A DNA stretch of 64,000 nucleotides from Symbiodinium natans (GCA_905221605.1 CAJNDS010002337.1:145001-209000), one strand, 5' to 3'; positions 19,654 to 29,105 are shown, counted from the stretch's first letter. Notes: generated from the sequence alone by a model not told the origin. Made by a program: numbers and translations.

Positions 19654-19718
19654 GGGATCGGAGGCGCTGGCTACTGGACAGGAAGCATTGGCCGTGGTGC
19701 AGGCCGCGTGGCCTGGGG
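19654..19718 (+). CDS. putative coding exon, TPR-like
   Basis: Between GCTCTCAG and GTCAGG. Reads GSEALATGQEALAVVQAAW, matching the Ala/Gly spacing of TPR helices. A family A element begins ten bases after the donor. Confidence 0.55.
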
Positions 19719-19728
19719 GTCAGGGTTT

Positions 19729-19856
19729 CTTGGAGGTTCATGGTACTTAGTAACTAATAATAACTGTACTCATAACCATATTAGGGCGCTTAGAGGCTTA
19801 TCAGCGGGGTATAAGTACAGTTATAATTAGTTACTAAGTACCATGAACCTCCAAGT
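19729..19856. mobile_element. family A element, long subfamily
   Basis: CTTGGAGGTTCATGGTACTT to AAGTACCATGAACCTCCAAG; arms over 50 bases match as an imperfect palindrome. Confidence 0.9.
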
Positions 19857-20054
19857 GGGGATTGGGGTTTAGGGCGTGGGGGTTAGGATTTGTTGTTTGG
19901 GGTTAAGGCTCCAGGGTTTAGGGGTTCGGGTTCAGGGGAACTAGGTTGCAAGCCGCTACACCGGGTTGTTAATTTGGTTTAGGGTGTAGGGTTGAGGGCT
20001 TTAAACCGTAAACCCTACACTTTGTTCAGGGCTGTTATGCTCCTTGAATTGCAG

Positions 20055-20110
20055 GCTTCGGGATCTGGGCTTTGCCGAGGATTTGGAAGTCTTCGTTCGG
20101 CTTAAAACGG
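20055..20110 (+). CDS. putative coding exon
   Basis: After GAATTGCAG. Reads LRDLGFAEDLEVFVRLK. Donor perhaps GCCCTT. Good helical composition. Confidence 0.48.
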
Positions 20111-20277
20111 GCCCTTATAAGGAACTAGGGTTTATGGTTTAGGGAGTTGGGTCAGGGTTACGGTAGTTACACGGCCCCTTCATTTCTCACCCCTCCCAAT
20201 TCCTGAGTTCCCTATAAAGATGACCCAGAATTTGAAAACTAGCGTTGTTTGTCAACATGTCCCGCTCTCTACATGGC

Positions 20278-20388
20278 TGACCCAGAGTAGGTCTTTGTTC
20301 CCCTTTCTTTCGGGTTTAGGTTCCTTTTCGAGCCGCTTGAAACCAAAAAGGGCACCCTTTTTGTTCCTGGGTTGCTCCTGGGTCTAGA
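20278..20388. mobile_element. family E element
   Basis: TGACCCAGAGTAGGTCTTTG to CTGGGTTGCTCCTGGGTCTA; inner AAAAAGGGCACCC present. Confidence 0.8.
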
Positions 20389-20528
20389 TGCCTTTAAATC
20401 TCCCTCAATAGACCCTTTCACGGCCGTTCACAGCTCTTTTCTTACCCTAAACCCTAAACCCTAAACTCTAAACCCTAAACCCTCTGAACCCCCCAAACCC
20501 CCTAAACCCTTCAAAGCTCACTCGGCAG

Positions 20529-20559
20529 GCTACCGGCGATCAGTCCAAGGAGGCAGGGG
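20529..20559 (+). CDS. putative short exon
   Basis: Between CTCGGCAG and GTTCTA. Reads ATGDQSKEAG, the GDx-turn signature again. Confidence 0.45.
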
Positions 20560-20571
20560 GTTCTACATCTT

Positions 20572-20630
20572 TTTAGATCCCTCACTACAGGGGCCTAAAT
20601 AATACTATTCGTGATTAATCCGACCCCTGC
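20572..20630. mobile_element. family C element, partial, reverse orientation
   Basis: GGGGCCTAAATAATACTATT and ATTAATCCGACCCCTGC match family C arms in reverse. The centre is missing. Confidence 0.55.
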
Positions 20631-21159
20631 ATTTAGCCCTCTGAATGGGTCGTCTTTAGGGGTTCAAGGTTTTGGGGTGAAGCTAGGTTTAGGGTTTAGG
20701 GTTTAGGGTTTAGGGTTTAGGGTCTAGGGTCTGACGGTTTAGGTCTTTGGGTTTGGGGTTTAGGGGTTTAGGGTTTTGGGTTTTGGGTTTGGAGTTTAGG
20801 GCTTTAGGGGTTTAGGGTTTCGGGTTTCGGGTTTGGGGTTTGGGGTTTAGGGTTTAGGGGTTTGGGCCCTAAACCCTAAACCCGACACCCCAAAACCTTC
20901 AACTTGTTCAGCCCTGAGCCACCTGAGTTTCAATAGGTACAGGCCCTCAAGCCCACAATCCTTAGGCCCCTCAAGCCCTAAACCCTAAAACCTACACCCT
21001 ATACCTGAACTGCCTCAGGCTTAAGCTTGACCCTATACCCGGAAGCCCTAGTCCCTAAACCCTCAACCCCAAACCCGGAAGCCCTAGACCCTAAGCCCTA
21101 AACCCTAGACCTTAAACCCTAAACCCTAGACCCGAAGCCCTAAACCCTAAGCCCTAATC

Positions 21160-21245
21160 CCCAAACCCTAAACCCTAAACCCTAAACCCTAAACCCTAAA
21201 CCCTAAACCCTAAACCCTAAACCCTAAACCCTAAACCCTAAACCC
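21160..21245 (-). repeat. telomere-like array, CCCTAAA orientation
   Basis: About 12 perfect units; preceded by degenerate CCCTAGA and CCCGAAG variants from 21020. Confidence 0.92.
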
Positions 21246-21294
21246 TTAGGCTGCAGCTCTCCTTCGCCTTGTTGGGGCCTGCCTCTCCGCGCAG

Positions 21295-21324
21295 AACGAT
21301 GGCGATGCTGGGCGCTGAGAACAG
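21295..21324 (+). CDS. putative micro-exon
   Basis: Between CCGCGCAG and GTTTGG. Reads TMAMLGAENR. Confidence 0.4.
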
Positions 21325-21607
21325 GTTTGGGGCGTTTAGGGTTTAGGGTTCAGGGTCGAGGGGTTTTGGGGTTTGAGGGTTTAGGGTTCGGGGTTTCGGG
21401 GTTTCGGGGTTTCGGGGTTTGGGGATTTAGGGTTTAGGGTTTCGGGTTTTGGGAGTTCCTAAATATCCGAATCTAGAGTTTTCTTTTTTTCCCCACCCTC
21501 GGTCCTCCCTGGACCGATTGTCCCCAGAGTGCCCAGCCCCAGAGTGTTGCTGGAGTGCCCAACCCCAGAGTATCTCTACCAAGAGAGGGTGGGGATGTTC
21601 GAAGTAA

Positions 21608-21670
21608 TATATATATATGTATATATATATATTTTTATTTTTTTTTTTTTTTTGGGGGGGGGGGGGGGGT
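21608..21670. repeat. AT microsatellite followed by poly-T and poly-G
   Basis: (AT)n, then a T run, then a G run, the reverse of the poly-C/poly-A centres in families C and G. Confidence 0.9.
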
Positions 21671-21794
21671 GTTTAGGGTTGGGAAGACTTAGGAAGCCCT
21701 AAACCCAAAATCCGAATCCAGAGTCTTGTTTTTTCGTTTAATGGGCTGGGGTTTAGGGGTTCATGAGGGATCTAACTCGGGGTTTGGGGTTTAG

Positions 21795-21828
21795 CACTTG
21801 GGAAGCTCTGATGGACCGCCGTCTGAAG
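21795..21828 (+). CDS. putative short exon
   Basis: Starts after TTTAG and ends before GTTTTA. Reads TWEALMDRRLK; phase continues into the exon at 21860. Both splice sites lie in telomere-like words. Confidence 0.55.
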
Positions 21829-21859
21829 GTTTTAGGGCGTAGACGGGCCCGCTGCCCAG

Positions 21860-21896
21860 GCGCTGAAGTACGCCGAGCAGGCTGAAGAAAAGGCGG
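21860..21896 (+). CDS. putative coding exon, TPR-like
   Basis: After GCTGCCCAG, in phase with the previous exon; reads ALKYAEQAEEK. The acceptor could be 21843, adding GPAAQ. To keep phase with the exon at 22063 the donor must be GCGGGT after AAG; a GTGCCG donor is the alternative. Confidence 0.63.
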
Positions 21897-21947
21897 GTGC
21901 CGCATCACTGGGTTTAGGGTTTAGGGTCCAGGACCCTAACCCCTAAA

Positions 21948-22047
21948 CCCTAAACCCTAAACCCTAAACCCTAAACCCTAAACCCTAAACCCTAAACCCT
22001 AAACCCTAAACCCTAAACCCTAAACCCTAAACCCTAAACCCTAAACC
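21948..22047 (-). repeat. telomere-like array, CCCTAAA orientation
   Basis: About 14 perfect units, ending in AAACCTCCAAGT, which resembles a family A terminus. Confidence 0.93.
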
Positions 22048-22062
22048 TCCAAGTGTGGCAAG

Positions 22063-22133
22063 GCCCGCGCTGCGGATGACATCGAGAAGGAGGCCCAGGC
22101 GAGCTACAACATCGCGGAGATCATGCTTCGCAG
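22063..22133 (+). CDS. putative coding exon, TPR-like
   Basis: After GTGGCAAG; donor GCCCTC. Reads EKEAQASYNIAEIMLR, a typical TPR helix A, and runs in phase into the next exon. Confidence 0.7.
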
Positions 22134-22139
22134 GCCCTC

Positions 22140-22245
22140 TCAGGGTTCGCAGGGTTTAGGGTTTAGGGTTTCGGGTTTAGGGTTTTAGGGTTTAGGGTTT
22201 AGGGTTTAGGGCTTGGGGCTTAGGGTTTAGGGTTTGGGGTTTAGA
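22140..22245 (+). repeat. telomere-like array, TTTAGGG orientation
   Basis: TTTAGGG units with TTTCGGG, TTTTAGGG and CTTGGGG variants. Confidence 0.85.
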
Positions 22246-22439
22246 TAACCTTCTCAGGGTTCCTTCAAGGCGAGTCACAGTCCCACCTCGAAGTGTGCGT
22301 TGATACTGCGAGCATCCTGTGAAACCCTCTACAACCCATAGAGGCTTACGTTCTAGAGGAACCACCAATCCCGCCCCAAAAACCCCTAAACCCTAATATG
22401 CTAAACTCCTAAAATCCTAAACCCTAAAAGCCGAAGCCC

Positions 22440-22628
22440 CCAGAACCCGTGGAGCCCCCAGAACCCCTAGAACCCCTAGAGCCCCTAGAACCCCTAGAAC
22501 CCCTAGAACCCCTAGAGCCCCTAGAGCCCCTAGAAGCCCTAGAACCCCTAGAACCCCTAGAACCCCTAGAGCCCCTAGAACCCTAGAGCCCCTAGAGCCC
22601 CTAGAGCCTCTAGAGCCCCTAGAGCCCT
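22440..22628. repeat. 9-bp tandem array (CCCCTAGAR)
   Basis: About 20 units of CCCCTAGAA/CCCCTAGAG with a few one-base slips. A distinct minisatellite, perhaps derived from CCCTAAA by a CTAGA change. Confidence 0.93.
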
Positions 22629-22682
22629 AAACATCCGTATCAACCCAGACGCCCGAAACCCTGCCCCCTTTGGGCCGCCCAG

Positions 22683-22731
22683 GGGTGACAAGACTGGATC
22701 CATCAAGCGCTCCAAGGAGACCCTGAAGTTG
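22683..22731 (+). CDS. putative coding exon, TPR-like
   Basis: After CCGCCCAG; AG from the previous exon plus the first G makes the joining Arg. Reads GDKTGSIKRSKETLKL, which completes a TPR-like helix-turn-helix with the preceding exon. The donor is GCATGT. Confidence 0.65.
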
Positions 22732-22761
22732 GCATGTCTTTGGAGGGTTTAGGGCTTTTGG

Positions 22762-22876
22762 AACTCTGAACCCTGAACCCTGAACCCTAAGCCCTGAACC
22801 CTGAACCCTGAACCCTGAACCCTGAACCCTGAACCCTGAACCCTGAACCCTAAACCCTAAACCCTAAACCCTAAAC
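22762..22876 (-). repeat. CCCTGAA array turning into CCCTAAA
   Basis: About eleven CCCTGAA units followed by CCCTAAA units. Confidence 0.92.
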
Positions 22877-22892
22877 AGTACAGAACAGTACA

Positions 22893-22904
22893 GTTTTTTT
22901 TTTT

Positions 22905-22934
<30 letters not shown>
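22893..22934. repeat. poly-T then poly-G
   Basis: Some 20 T followed by about 18 G. Confidence 0.95.
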
Positions 22935-22935
<1 letters not shown>

Positions 22936-23120
22936 GTGGTGGGGTTTTGGGGGGTTCGTTTTTTTTGGGGTTTAGGGTTTGTGGGTGAGGTTTTAGGGTG
23001 CATGAATCTGGAACCCTGAACCCTAAGCTCGGCTCTTTTTGGGGGGGCTCCAGGGTGACGGCTGGTTGGCGAAGCAGTGGACAGCCTGTTGAGGATTTGA
23101 GGGTTTGGGTCTTGGGTATT

Positions 23121-23241
23121 AGGGGCTACTGTTTGCTTAAGAACCCCCCCCCCCAAAAAAAAAAAGCTTCCCTATAAGGGTAATAAGGGGATGACTTTGT
23201 TTGGTGGGGGGGGAGGGGGGGTTCTTAAGCAAATAGTAGCT
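23121..23241. mobile_element. family G element
   Basis: CTACTGTTTGCTTAAGAACC at the left and its inverse GGTTCTTAAGCAAATAGTAG at the right. A poly-C/poly-A run follows the left arm. Confidence 0.88.
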
Positions 23242-23249
23242 AGGGGTTG

Positions 23250-23335
23250 CTTGGAAGTTCGCGGGTAGCTATACGTAGGGGTTATGAGTACCTGAAACAG
23301 GAGTATAATCACAGTTACCATACTTACTTGGGTGC
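23250..23335. mobile_element. family A element, partial
   Basis: CTTGGAAGTTCGCGGGTAG and part of the centre; right arm decayed. It lies nine bases from the family G copy. Confidence 0.55.
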
Positions 23336-23389
23336 TAAACCCTAAACCCTAAACCCTAAACCCTAAACCCTAAACCCTAAACCCTGCAG

Positions 23390-23431
23390 CATGCCCAGAA
23401 TTTGGCACTGGAACCGTCCCTGGCCCTGCGG
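23390..23431 (+). CDS. putative coding exon
   Basis: Fourteen codons between CCCTGCAG and GTTTCC, in phase with the exon at 22683. Reads HAQNLALEPSLALR. Confidence 0.55.
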
Positions 23432-23601
23432 GTTTCCGGATTCCCATGCTTGGAGTTGGCTTCTTTGGGTTTAACGGTTTAGGGGGGTTTAGGGTTTGGG
23501 GTTTGGGGTTTAGGGTTTAGGGTTTCGGGTTTAGGGTTTAGGGTCTAGGGTTTTGGACACCCTGGGTTCCCAGCTTCACCGGGTTCTTTGTTCTTTCACA
23601 G

Positions 23602-23620
23602 CATCGCACGAGGGAGCTCG
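23602..23620 (+). CDS. possible micro-exon
   Basis: Nineteen bases between CTTTCACAG and GTGCGG, in phase on both sides: HRTREL. Supported only by phase and good splice words. Confidence 0.35.
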
Positions 23621-23766
23621 GTGCGGGATAAGCCGCCACCGGCCACCTGGGAGTGATGTGAGGCGATCCTTGCAGTGAATTTCAGCAACCCTAAACCCTA
23701 AACCCTAAACCCCAAACCCCAAACCCCAAACCCTAAACCCTAAACCCCAACTGCCGGGAGGAGCAG

Positions 23767-23829
23767 CTTCAGAGATGCCGCGAGAAGCTTCCTGGCTTGC
23801 ACTTTCTGGACTTCATGCATTACCCAAGG
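23767..23829 (+). CDS. putative coding exon
   Basis: After GGAGCAG and before GTTTAG. Phase from the micro-exon gives SEMPREASWLALSGLHALP. A second frame (QRCREKLPGLHFLDFM) is also open. Confidence 0.48.
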
Positions 23830-24241
23830 GTTTAGGGTTTGGGGTTTGCGGTTTAGGGTTTAAGGTTTAGATTAGCTGAGGAGGATATGTGTCTTGATTG
23901 TGGTTCTGGTGAGTGTCGGGATTTTTCCCTTAGGAACTATGGCGGGTGTATTGGGTGTCCTCTAGAGGGTGCAAAAAAAGTCCGAGCTCAGAACGTGTAC
24001 CGTAGTCAAGGTTTGATCCCACTTAACTCACGGGGTCTTAGTCAGGAAGTTGAGAAACGGGCAACTCATCAGCCAGAATCCATGAAAGGGACTAGATGAG
24101 AAGCCAAATCCCTGCTCAGAGCACGTAAGTAAGAACACTAGCAGGAACCCTTCAGCCTAAACCCTAAACCCTAAACCCTAAACCATAAACCATAAACCCT
24201 AAACCCCCCAAAAGCCCCCCCCAAAAAAGCCTTCGAGGCAG

Positions 24242-24345
24242 CATCCTGCCGGACAAGCCTCCGCCATGGTCGTCCCTCGGATGGACCTGGGAGAGCCCCC
24301 ACGGACCCCCTGAGATTCCAGGAAGAGACCTTCAACCATTTGGGG
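24242..24345 (+). CDS. putative exon, two open frames
   Basis: Between CGAGGCAG and GTTTAG. Phase gives SCRTSLRHGRPSDGPG...; the other frame reads LPDKPPPWSSLGWTWE. Confidence 0.4.
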
Positions 24346-24433
24346 GTTTAGGGTTTAGGGTTTAGGGTTTAGGGTTTAGGGTTTAGGGTTTAGGGTTTAG
24401 GGTTAGGGTTTAGGGTTTGGGGTTTAGGGTTTC
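24343..24433 (+). repeat. telomere-like array, TTTAGGG orientation
   Basis: About 12 units; its first GT serves as donor of the preceding exon. Confidence 0.92.
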
Positions 24434-24641
24434 GGGGATCCTTAAGATGATTGAAGTGTCTACGCGTTAATTGTTGGACTCTTTGCCCCGCCCCCTCTCC
24501 CCAAATACCCCAAACCTTGCAGGCCGCGAAGCCCTAGACAAGCTAAGCCCTGAAATCCCCGAATCCCCCTAAACCCCAAAGTCTCAAAAACTCCGAAAGC
24601 CCTAAATTGCAGCGACCTGTTGAGCACCATCTCCTCTGCTA

Positions 24642-24665
24642 CCCCCCCCCCCCCCCCCCCCCCCC
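24642..24665. repeat. poly-C tract
   Basis: An unbroken run of more than 20 C. Confidence 0.95.
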
Positions 24666-24754
24666 GCCCCAACCCTGAACCCTAAAAGCCCTAACCCCTA
24701 CACCCTCAACCTTGGGTTTGGGGTTTAGGGTTTCGCCCCCACCTCCTAAGCCCT

Positions 24755-24880
24755 ACCTCGAGGTTCATATAGGTAGCTACAAGTCGCGTTATACGCATGG
24801 TAACTATACTGATAACCCCATTTTGCGGGGTACTTATCACCCTACTTGTGGCTACCCATGAATCCATGAACCTCCAAGTA
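24755..24880. mobile_element. family A element
   Basis: CCTCGAGGTTCATATAGGTA to CCATGAACCTCCAAGTA; the word ATCCATGAA at the right end is duplicated. Confidence 0.82.
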
Positions 24881-25013
24881 AACGTGACCTACACACCCTC
24901 ACTGGGTTTAGGGTTGAGGGTTTAGGGTTTAGGGTTTTGGGTTTTGGTTTTAGTGTTTAGGGTTTAGGCCGGATTTAGGGTTTAGGGTGTTTACTGCTGA
25001 GGTGCTGGGACAG

Positions 25014-25075
25014 GCACTGCTGGCCGAGAATCCCATGAGTGCCGAGGGCATGCGCTACCTGCAGGCCAGCTGTAG
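25014..25075 (+). CDS. putative coding exon, helical repeat
   Basis: Between CTGGGACAG and GTTTCT. Reads ALLAENPMSAEGMRYLQAS. Ends in phase 2, which fits the next exon. Confidence 0.66.
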
Positions 25076-25277
25076 GTTTCTAGGGGTTTAGGGTTTTAGG
25101 GGGTGTAGGGTTCTTGAGGGTTTAGGGTTTAGGGTGTTAGGGGTTTCAGGGGCTGAGGGCTTTTTAAGGTTCAAGGCCTTCGGGGTTGTAGGGTTTAGGG
25201 CTTGGGCGTTTCGGTGATTTAGGGGCTTGGGCTTCAGGGTTCAGCCTTCAGGATTGCGGTTCAAGCCTTCAGGGCTG

Positions 25278-25388
25278 CTTGGAGGTTCATGAGTAGTTAG
25301 AAGTAGGGTTAGACGTATGGCAACTCTGCTTATGACCCTATTAGGGTGCTTATAACCCTACTTATAAGTACCCATAAACCTCCAAGTA
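25278..25388. mobile_element. family A element
   Basis: CTTGGAGGTTCATGAGTAGT to TACCCATAAACCTCCAAGTA. Confidence 0.87.
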
Positions 25389-25624
25389 GGGTTCAGGGTG
25401 TCTGAAAAATGGAGGAGGGGGGGGGGGTCACGAACATAAGGGGCCCCTATTCCCTTGTAATGAGGACACCCATAAGATACCCCTAATTTCGGAAACCCCT
25501 GTATCCCTAAACCCTAGACCCTAGACCCTAAACCCTAAACCCTGAACCCCAAACCCTAAGCCCTAAACCCTAAACCCGAAACCCTAAACCCCCAAATAGG
25601 GAAGCACGTGGAGTGACAAGTCAG

Positions 25625-25700
25625 CAGCCTGCCATGGCAGGCTGCACTGGGGCTGTACAAGGACTCCGACGACTTCGTCGGACTCCAGTGGGGGCGCCTG
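25625..25700 (+). CDS. putative coding exon, helical repeat
   Basis: Between AAGTCAG and GTTGGG. The first C joins the previous AG to keep frame; reads AALGLYKDSDDFVGLQWG. CCCTAAA upstream, a long TTTAGGG array directly downstream. Confidence 0.65.
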
Positions 25701-25705
25701 GTTGG

Positions 25706-25880
25706 GTTTAGGGTTTAGGGTTTAGGGTTTAGGGTTTAGGGTTTAGGGTTTAGGGTTAGGGTTTAGGGTTTAGGGTTTAGGGTTTAGGGTTTAGGGTTTA
25801 GGGTTTAGGGTTTAGGGTTTAGGGTTTAGGGTTTAGGGTTTAGGCTTAGGGTTGAGGGTTGAGGCATGAGGGTTGAGGGT
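25706..25880 (+). repeat. long telomere-like array, TTTAGGG orientation
   Basis: About 22 units over 150 bp with one short slip (GTTAGGG), then degenerate TTGAGGG copies. Confidence 0.94.
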
Positions 25881-25944
25881 TTATGGGATCCGACCAAATT
25901 ACGTCCTATTCAAAAGTCAAGAGTGAGTTATCTGGGCCTTATGG

Positions 25945-26055
25945 CTTGGTAGCCCAGTGGTAACCTTTACCCTCCTTTGGTTCTGGTTTCCCGTTTATAA
26001 AGTCACCAATCCAAGAAGGGTGCCCTTGTCATAATATGGTTACTGGGCTACCAAG
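25945..26055. mobile_element. family D element
   Basis: CTTGGTAGCCCAGTGGTAAC to GGTTACTGGGCTACCAAG, an almost perfect terminal inverted repeat. A good type copy. Confidence 0.92.
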
Positions 26056-26088
26056 TATTTTGGGTGTGGGGCAACTCATGCTTTGCAG

Positions 26089-26153
26089 GCTGCAGCTCAC
26101 CGCATGCCCCTTGAATTTGCCTACATACGCTGCCGACATTTTCCTCTGCCACG
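26089..26153 (+). CDS. putative coding exon
   Basis: Between GCTTTGCAG and GTCTGT, in phase on both sides. Reads RMPLEFAYIRCRHFPLP. Confidence 0.55.
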
Positions 26154-26407
26154 GTCTGTCCTTTGTGGAAATGTTGAACTCACCAGTCTCGTAAGACCTT
26201 AAAAAACTGCCCGCTCAGAGGTCACTGAGAACCCCCCAGCCCCTTCTCTACCTAGAGGTTCTCGGGTAGCTACAAGTGCAAGCCTCTCAGAGCCGGTGCT
26301 GAACCCAGAAAGCAGCAACACAAACACCGTACAGAGAGAATCTTCAGATTCGAAATCTGAAGCCCCAAAACCCTGCCAAAACCCGCCTGGAACGTTCCCG
26401 TTCTGAG

Positions 26408-26467
26408 TTCCGCGCACTTCGCCCTCGCGAATGGCTACTTCACTCGGGGTGACCTCGAGGACGCTGC
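26408..26467 (+). CDS. putative coding exon, TPR-like
   Basis: After CGTTCTGAG. Phase fits the previous exon. Reads AHFALANGYFTRGDLEDA, a textbook TPR helix-turn (A-x-x-L-A-x-x-Y-x-x-x-G-D). The donor appears to be GCCATG. Confidence 0.66.
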
Positions 26468-26689
26468 GCCATGAAACCCTCGATGAGCCGGGTGTAGGGT
26501 TTAGTGTTTACTGGGGTAGGTTTGGGGGCCCTACATAAATGAGATGTTGATGGTTTCTAAAGACTTAAAAAGGTTGTTCCCCTGTTTAGAGAAGCTAAGG
26601 TGATGTAAGTGAAGTTTCGACCGAAAGTCTGAAGATGAGATAGCTGTTGCTTAGTTGTTGCGGGCGTTGGTTTAGAACTTACTTGGAGG

Positions 26690-27030
26690 AAGTAAAAGTA
26701 GGGCCACAAGTAAAGTAGCCAGAGACTTCAATGCTCCTTCATTAAGGAATATTCATTCCTTAAACCATTTGAGGAACCCTCTTCTACTGTCAGGAGTACT
26801 TCTAATTAAGGGGTATTGCAGTCCCTGGGACTGCCATCAACTCTACGTACCCTTCTTCCTACGAGAAGTGCGACTTCGAACTGCCCTATGCCCATGAACC
26901 CTAAACCCCTACCACTCCAATACCTTTCAATGCAGGAAGAATGTTCCTCAAACCTTATGGAAGAATATTCCTTAAATTAGAATAGGGTTTAAGGGAATAT
27001 TCCTTTGCTCAGGGGGTATTGGAGCCTCTG
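26690..27030. repeat. family F-like palindromic sequences
   Basis: Several copies of TTAAGGAATATTCCTTAA-type palindromes and the end word GGGGTATTG. Family F elements, fragmented. No exon seen in 26468-27477. Confidence 0.6.
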
Positions 27031-27477
27031 AGTTGTGCATGGACTGGAGACTAGATGTGTGCATCGGTTTTGGGTTTTGGGTTCTGTGGATGTTTTTAAG
27101 GGGACTAAAGGAGGAAGCTTTACAAGCGACTCTTTGGGGTCAAGGGGTTTAGGGTTATGGGGTAGAGACTGTAAGTGTACACCGGGCTTTACCAGCTGTA
27201 TAGGGCAGAGCTTTACCAGCTGATAGGGTAGAAACCGGGCAGTAGGATCGAGGGCGCCTCCCAGTGCCTATGCTTTAAACAAAGGCTCTCTCAATGTATA
27301 TTCCTCAATTAAGGGATAATTGGGCTTTGGGATGGCCTGTGCTTCGCTTTCGAGGCTCTTGTGGGTTGAGGCTGTCGGGCATCGAGCTATGGAGGTTAGG
27401 GGTTTAGGGTTTAGGGTTTAGGGTTTAGTGTTTAGGGTGCTGGGTATTCGGGTCGAGGCTTCATGGCAAAAATGCAG

Positions 27478-27547
27478 TCTGATGAAGAGTGGTCTGGAGG
27501 ACGGGCTGGCGCATGCGCGCGAGGCAGGCTGCTGGAAGGAACAGCTA
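27478..27547 (+). CDS. putative coding exon, TPR-like
   Basis: Between AAATGCAG and GTCTAG. Its first T joins the previous GC to give Ala. Reads LMKSGLEDGLAHAREAGCW, continuing the TPR-like pattern. Confidence 0.66.
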
Positions 27548-27868
27548 GTCTAGCTTGTTTCGTTTTGGGTTTTGGGTTTGCTACTTGCGCCTGTTGCTTT
27601 TAGCATGGAGTGGTTGTCCCCTTGCTTGGAGCATTGCTTGTCAAGTTTACGGCCCGCGTCTTTTGTAACTTGAGTTGCCGGGCCATCCGACGCCATGCGC
27701 ATTTCATGCTGTCCCTCACAGTGGGCAGAGGGGGTTTCTTAGGGTAGAGACATGGTCCCTTGGTATGGGCCCTGAAAGGGGTACCCCTTATATACCCCCT
27801 ATATACGATATACCCTATGACTAGAGAACTAAAGAAGGGGACCCCGAGAAGGAACCCCTAAACCCACC

Positions 27869-27936
27869 AATTATGACTAATTGTACTTAGGACCCACTTA
27901 TAAGCCCCTTAAGTGCCCTAATGTGGCTATAAGTAC
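27869..27936. mobile_element. family A element, inner fragment
   Basis: ATGACTAATTGTACTTAGGA and CTTATAAGCCCCTTAAGTGC match the long subfamily interior; both ends absent. Confidence 0.5.
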
Positions 27937-28037
27937 TAAACCCTAAACCCTAACCCCTTAACCCTCAGCCCTCAGCCCTCAACCCTCAACCCTAAACCCT
28001 AAACCCTAACCTCCTTAGACCCCTTAACACGGAGCAG

Positions 28038-28095
28038 GTGCTCAGCTGCTGTCGACGCAGCGGCGACAAGGTCAATGAGGAGCGATTTTGTCAAG
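28038..28095 (+). CDS. putative coding exon
   Basis: After CGGAGCAG, in phase with the previous exon. Reads RRSGDKVNEERFCQ with the SGDK turn. Donor uncertain (GTCAAG at 28090 or GATGCT after CAAG). Confidence 0.5.
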
Positions 28096-28228
28096 GATGC
28101 TTAGGGTTTAGGGTTTTGGTTTGGGGTTTAGGGTTTAGGGTTTAGGGTTTCGTTTGAAGGTTTTCGGCACCCTTTACCCCAGGACGCGACCTTAACACTA
28201 CCAATCATGAACCCTGATCTTTCTTAAC

Positions 28229-28303
28229 CTAGGGCCCAGAGTAGTCCCTTATTCTCATTTTTTTATGGCTTAGGTTCCCTTACAGCCTTTAAACCTTTTA
28301 TTC
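28229..28303. mobile_element. family E element, left part
   Basis: CTAGGGCCCAGAGTAGTCCC, then TTAGGTTCCCTTACAGCC. Right half absent. Confidence 0.6.
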
Positions 28304-28605
28304 CTACTAGTACCCCCGAGGATTTGAAACCTTCAGGGCGCTGATGGAGTTGAGGAAGCCACGGGGGCGGAATTCTTGGGGTAGAGTTTGGGGTTAAGGG
28401 TTCAGGGTTAAGGGTTCAGGGTTTGGGGCTATTCGTGGTCCCTGCTTGCTTCCTAGATGGTAGGGCTTTGGGATTTGGGGGTGTTCGAATACGACCCCCG
28501 AAATGCCCAAGCACCACAACAACCCTCTTCGAACCCTAAACCCTAAACCCTTAACCCTAAACCCTAGACCCTAGACCCTAGACCCTAAACCCTAAACCGG
28601 GCGAG

Positions 28606-28675
28606 GAGCTGGTGAAGAATAACATCGAGAGAGCACGCCAGCTCACCGTGGCGGCCCCAGACCTGGACACGCCGC
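28606..28675 (+). CDS. putative coding exon, helical
   Basis: Reads ELVKNNIERARQLTVAAPD, a strong amphipathic helix. The acceptor is an unusual CCGGGCGAG and the donor is not evident; limits approximate. Confidence 0.57.
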
Positions 28676-28748
28676 TTTTTATAGGGCTTAGGGTGTAGGG
28701 TTTCGGGTTGAGGGTTTAGGGTTCACTTACAGAGGGAGACTTGATATA

Positions 28749-28785
28749 CACATACAAATATATATATATATGTATATATTGATAT
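28749..28785. repeat. AT microsatellite
   Basis: ATATATATGTATATATTGAT and similar. Confidence 0.85.
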
Positions 28786-28915
28786 TACTAGAATTCTTAA
28801 GAAACAGCAAAAATATTTTTTGCTAGGGTTCCAAGTTCAGTACAGTGAAGGTGTTGTCTGCTTCCACCCTAAGCCAGGAAAAGCTCCAATACCTCAAGCA
28901 CCACTAAGTTTCAAA

Positions 28916-29000
28916 CCCTAAACCCTAAACCCTAAGCCCTAAACCCTAAACCCTAAACCCTAAACCCTAAACCCTAAACCCTAAACCCTAAACCCCTAAA
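28916..29000 (-). repeat. telomere-like array, CCCTAAA orientation
   Basis: About 12 units. Confidence 0.92.
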
Positions 29001-29105
29001 CCCCGAGACCAAAACTCAAACCCGGGTCTCGAAATTCCGACATCGAGCCCCTGAAGCCCGTGAGCTCAAAACCCTGGAAACCCCGAACCCCCCTCAAGCA
29101 TGAGG

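Noticed and set aside
23887-24099. 70-codon Cys-containing + frame
   Set aside because: CLDCGSGEC looks zinc-finger-like at first, but there is no second Cys pair at usual spacing, no splice context and AT-rich codons.
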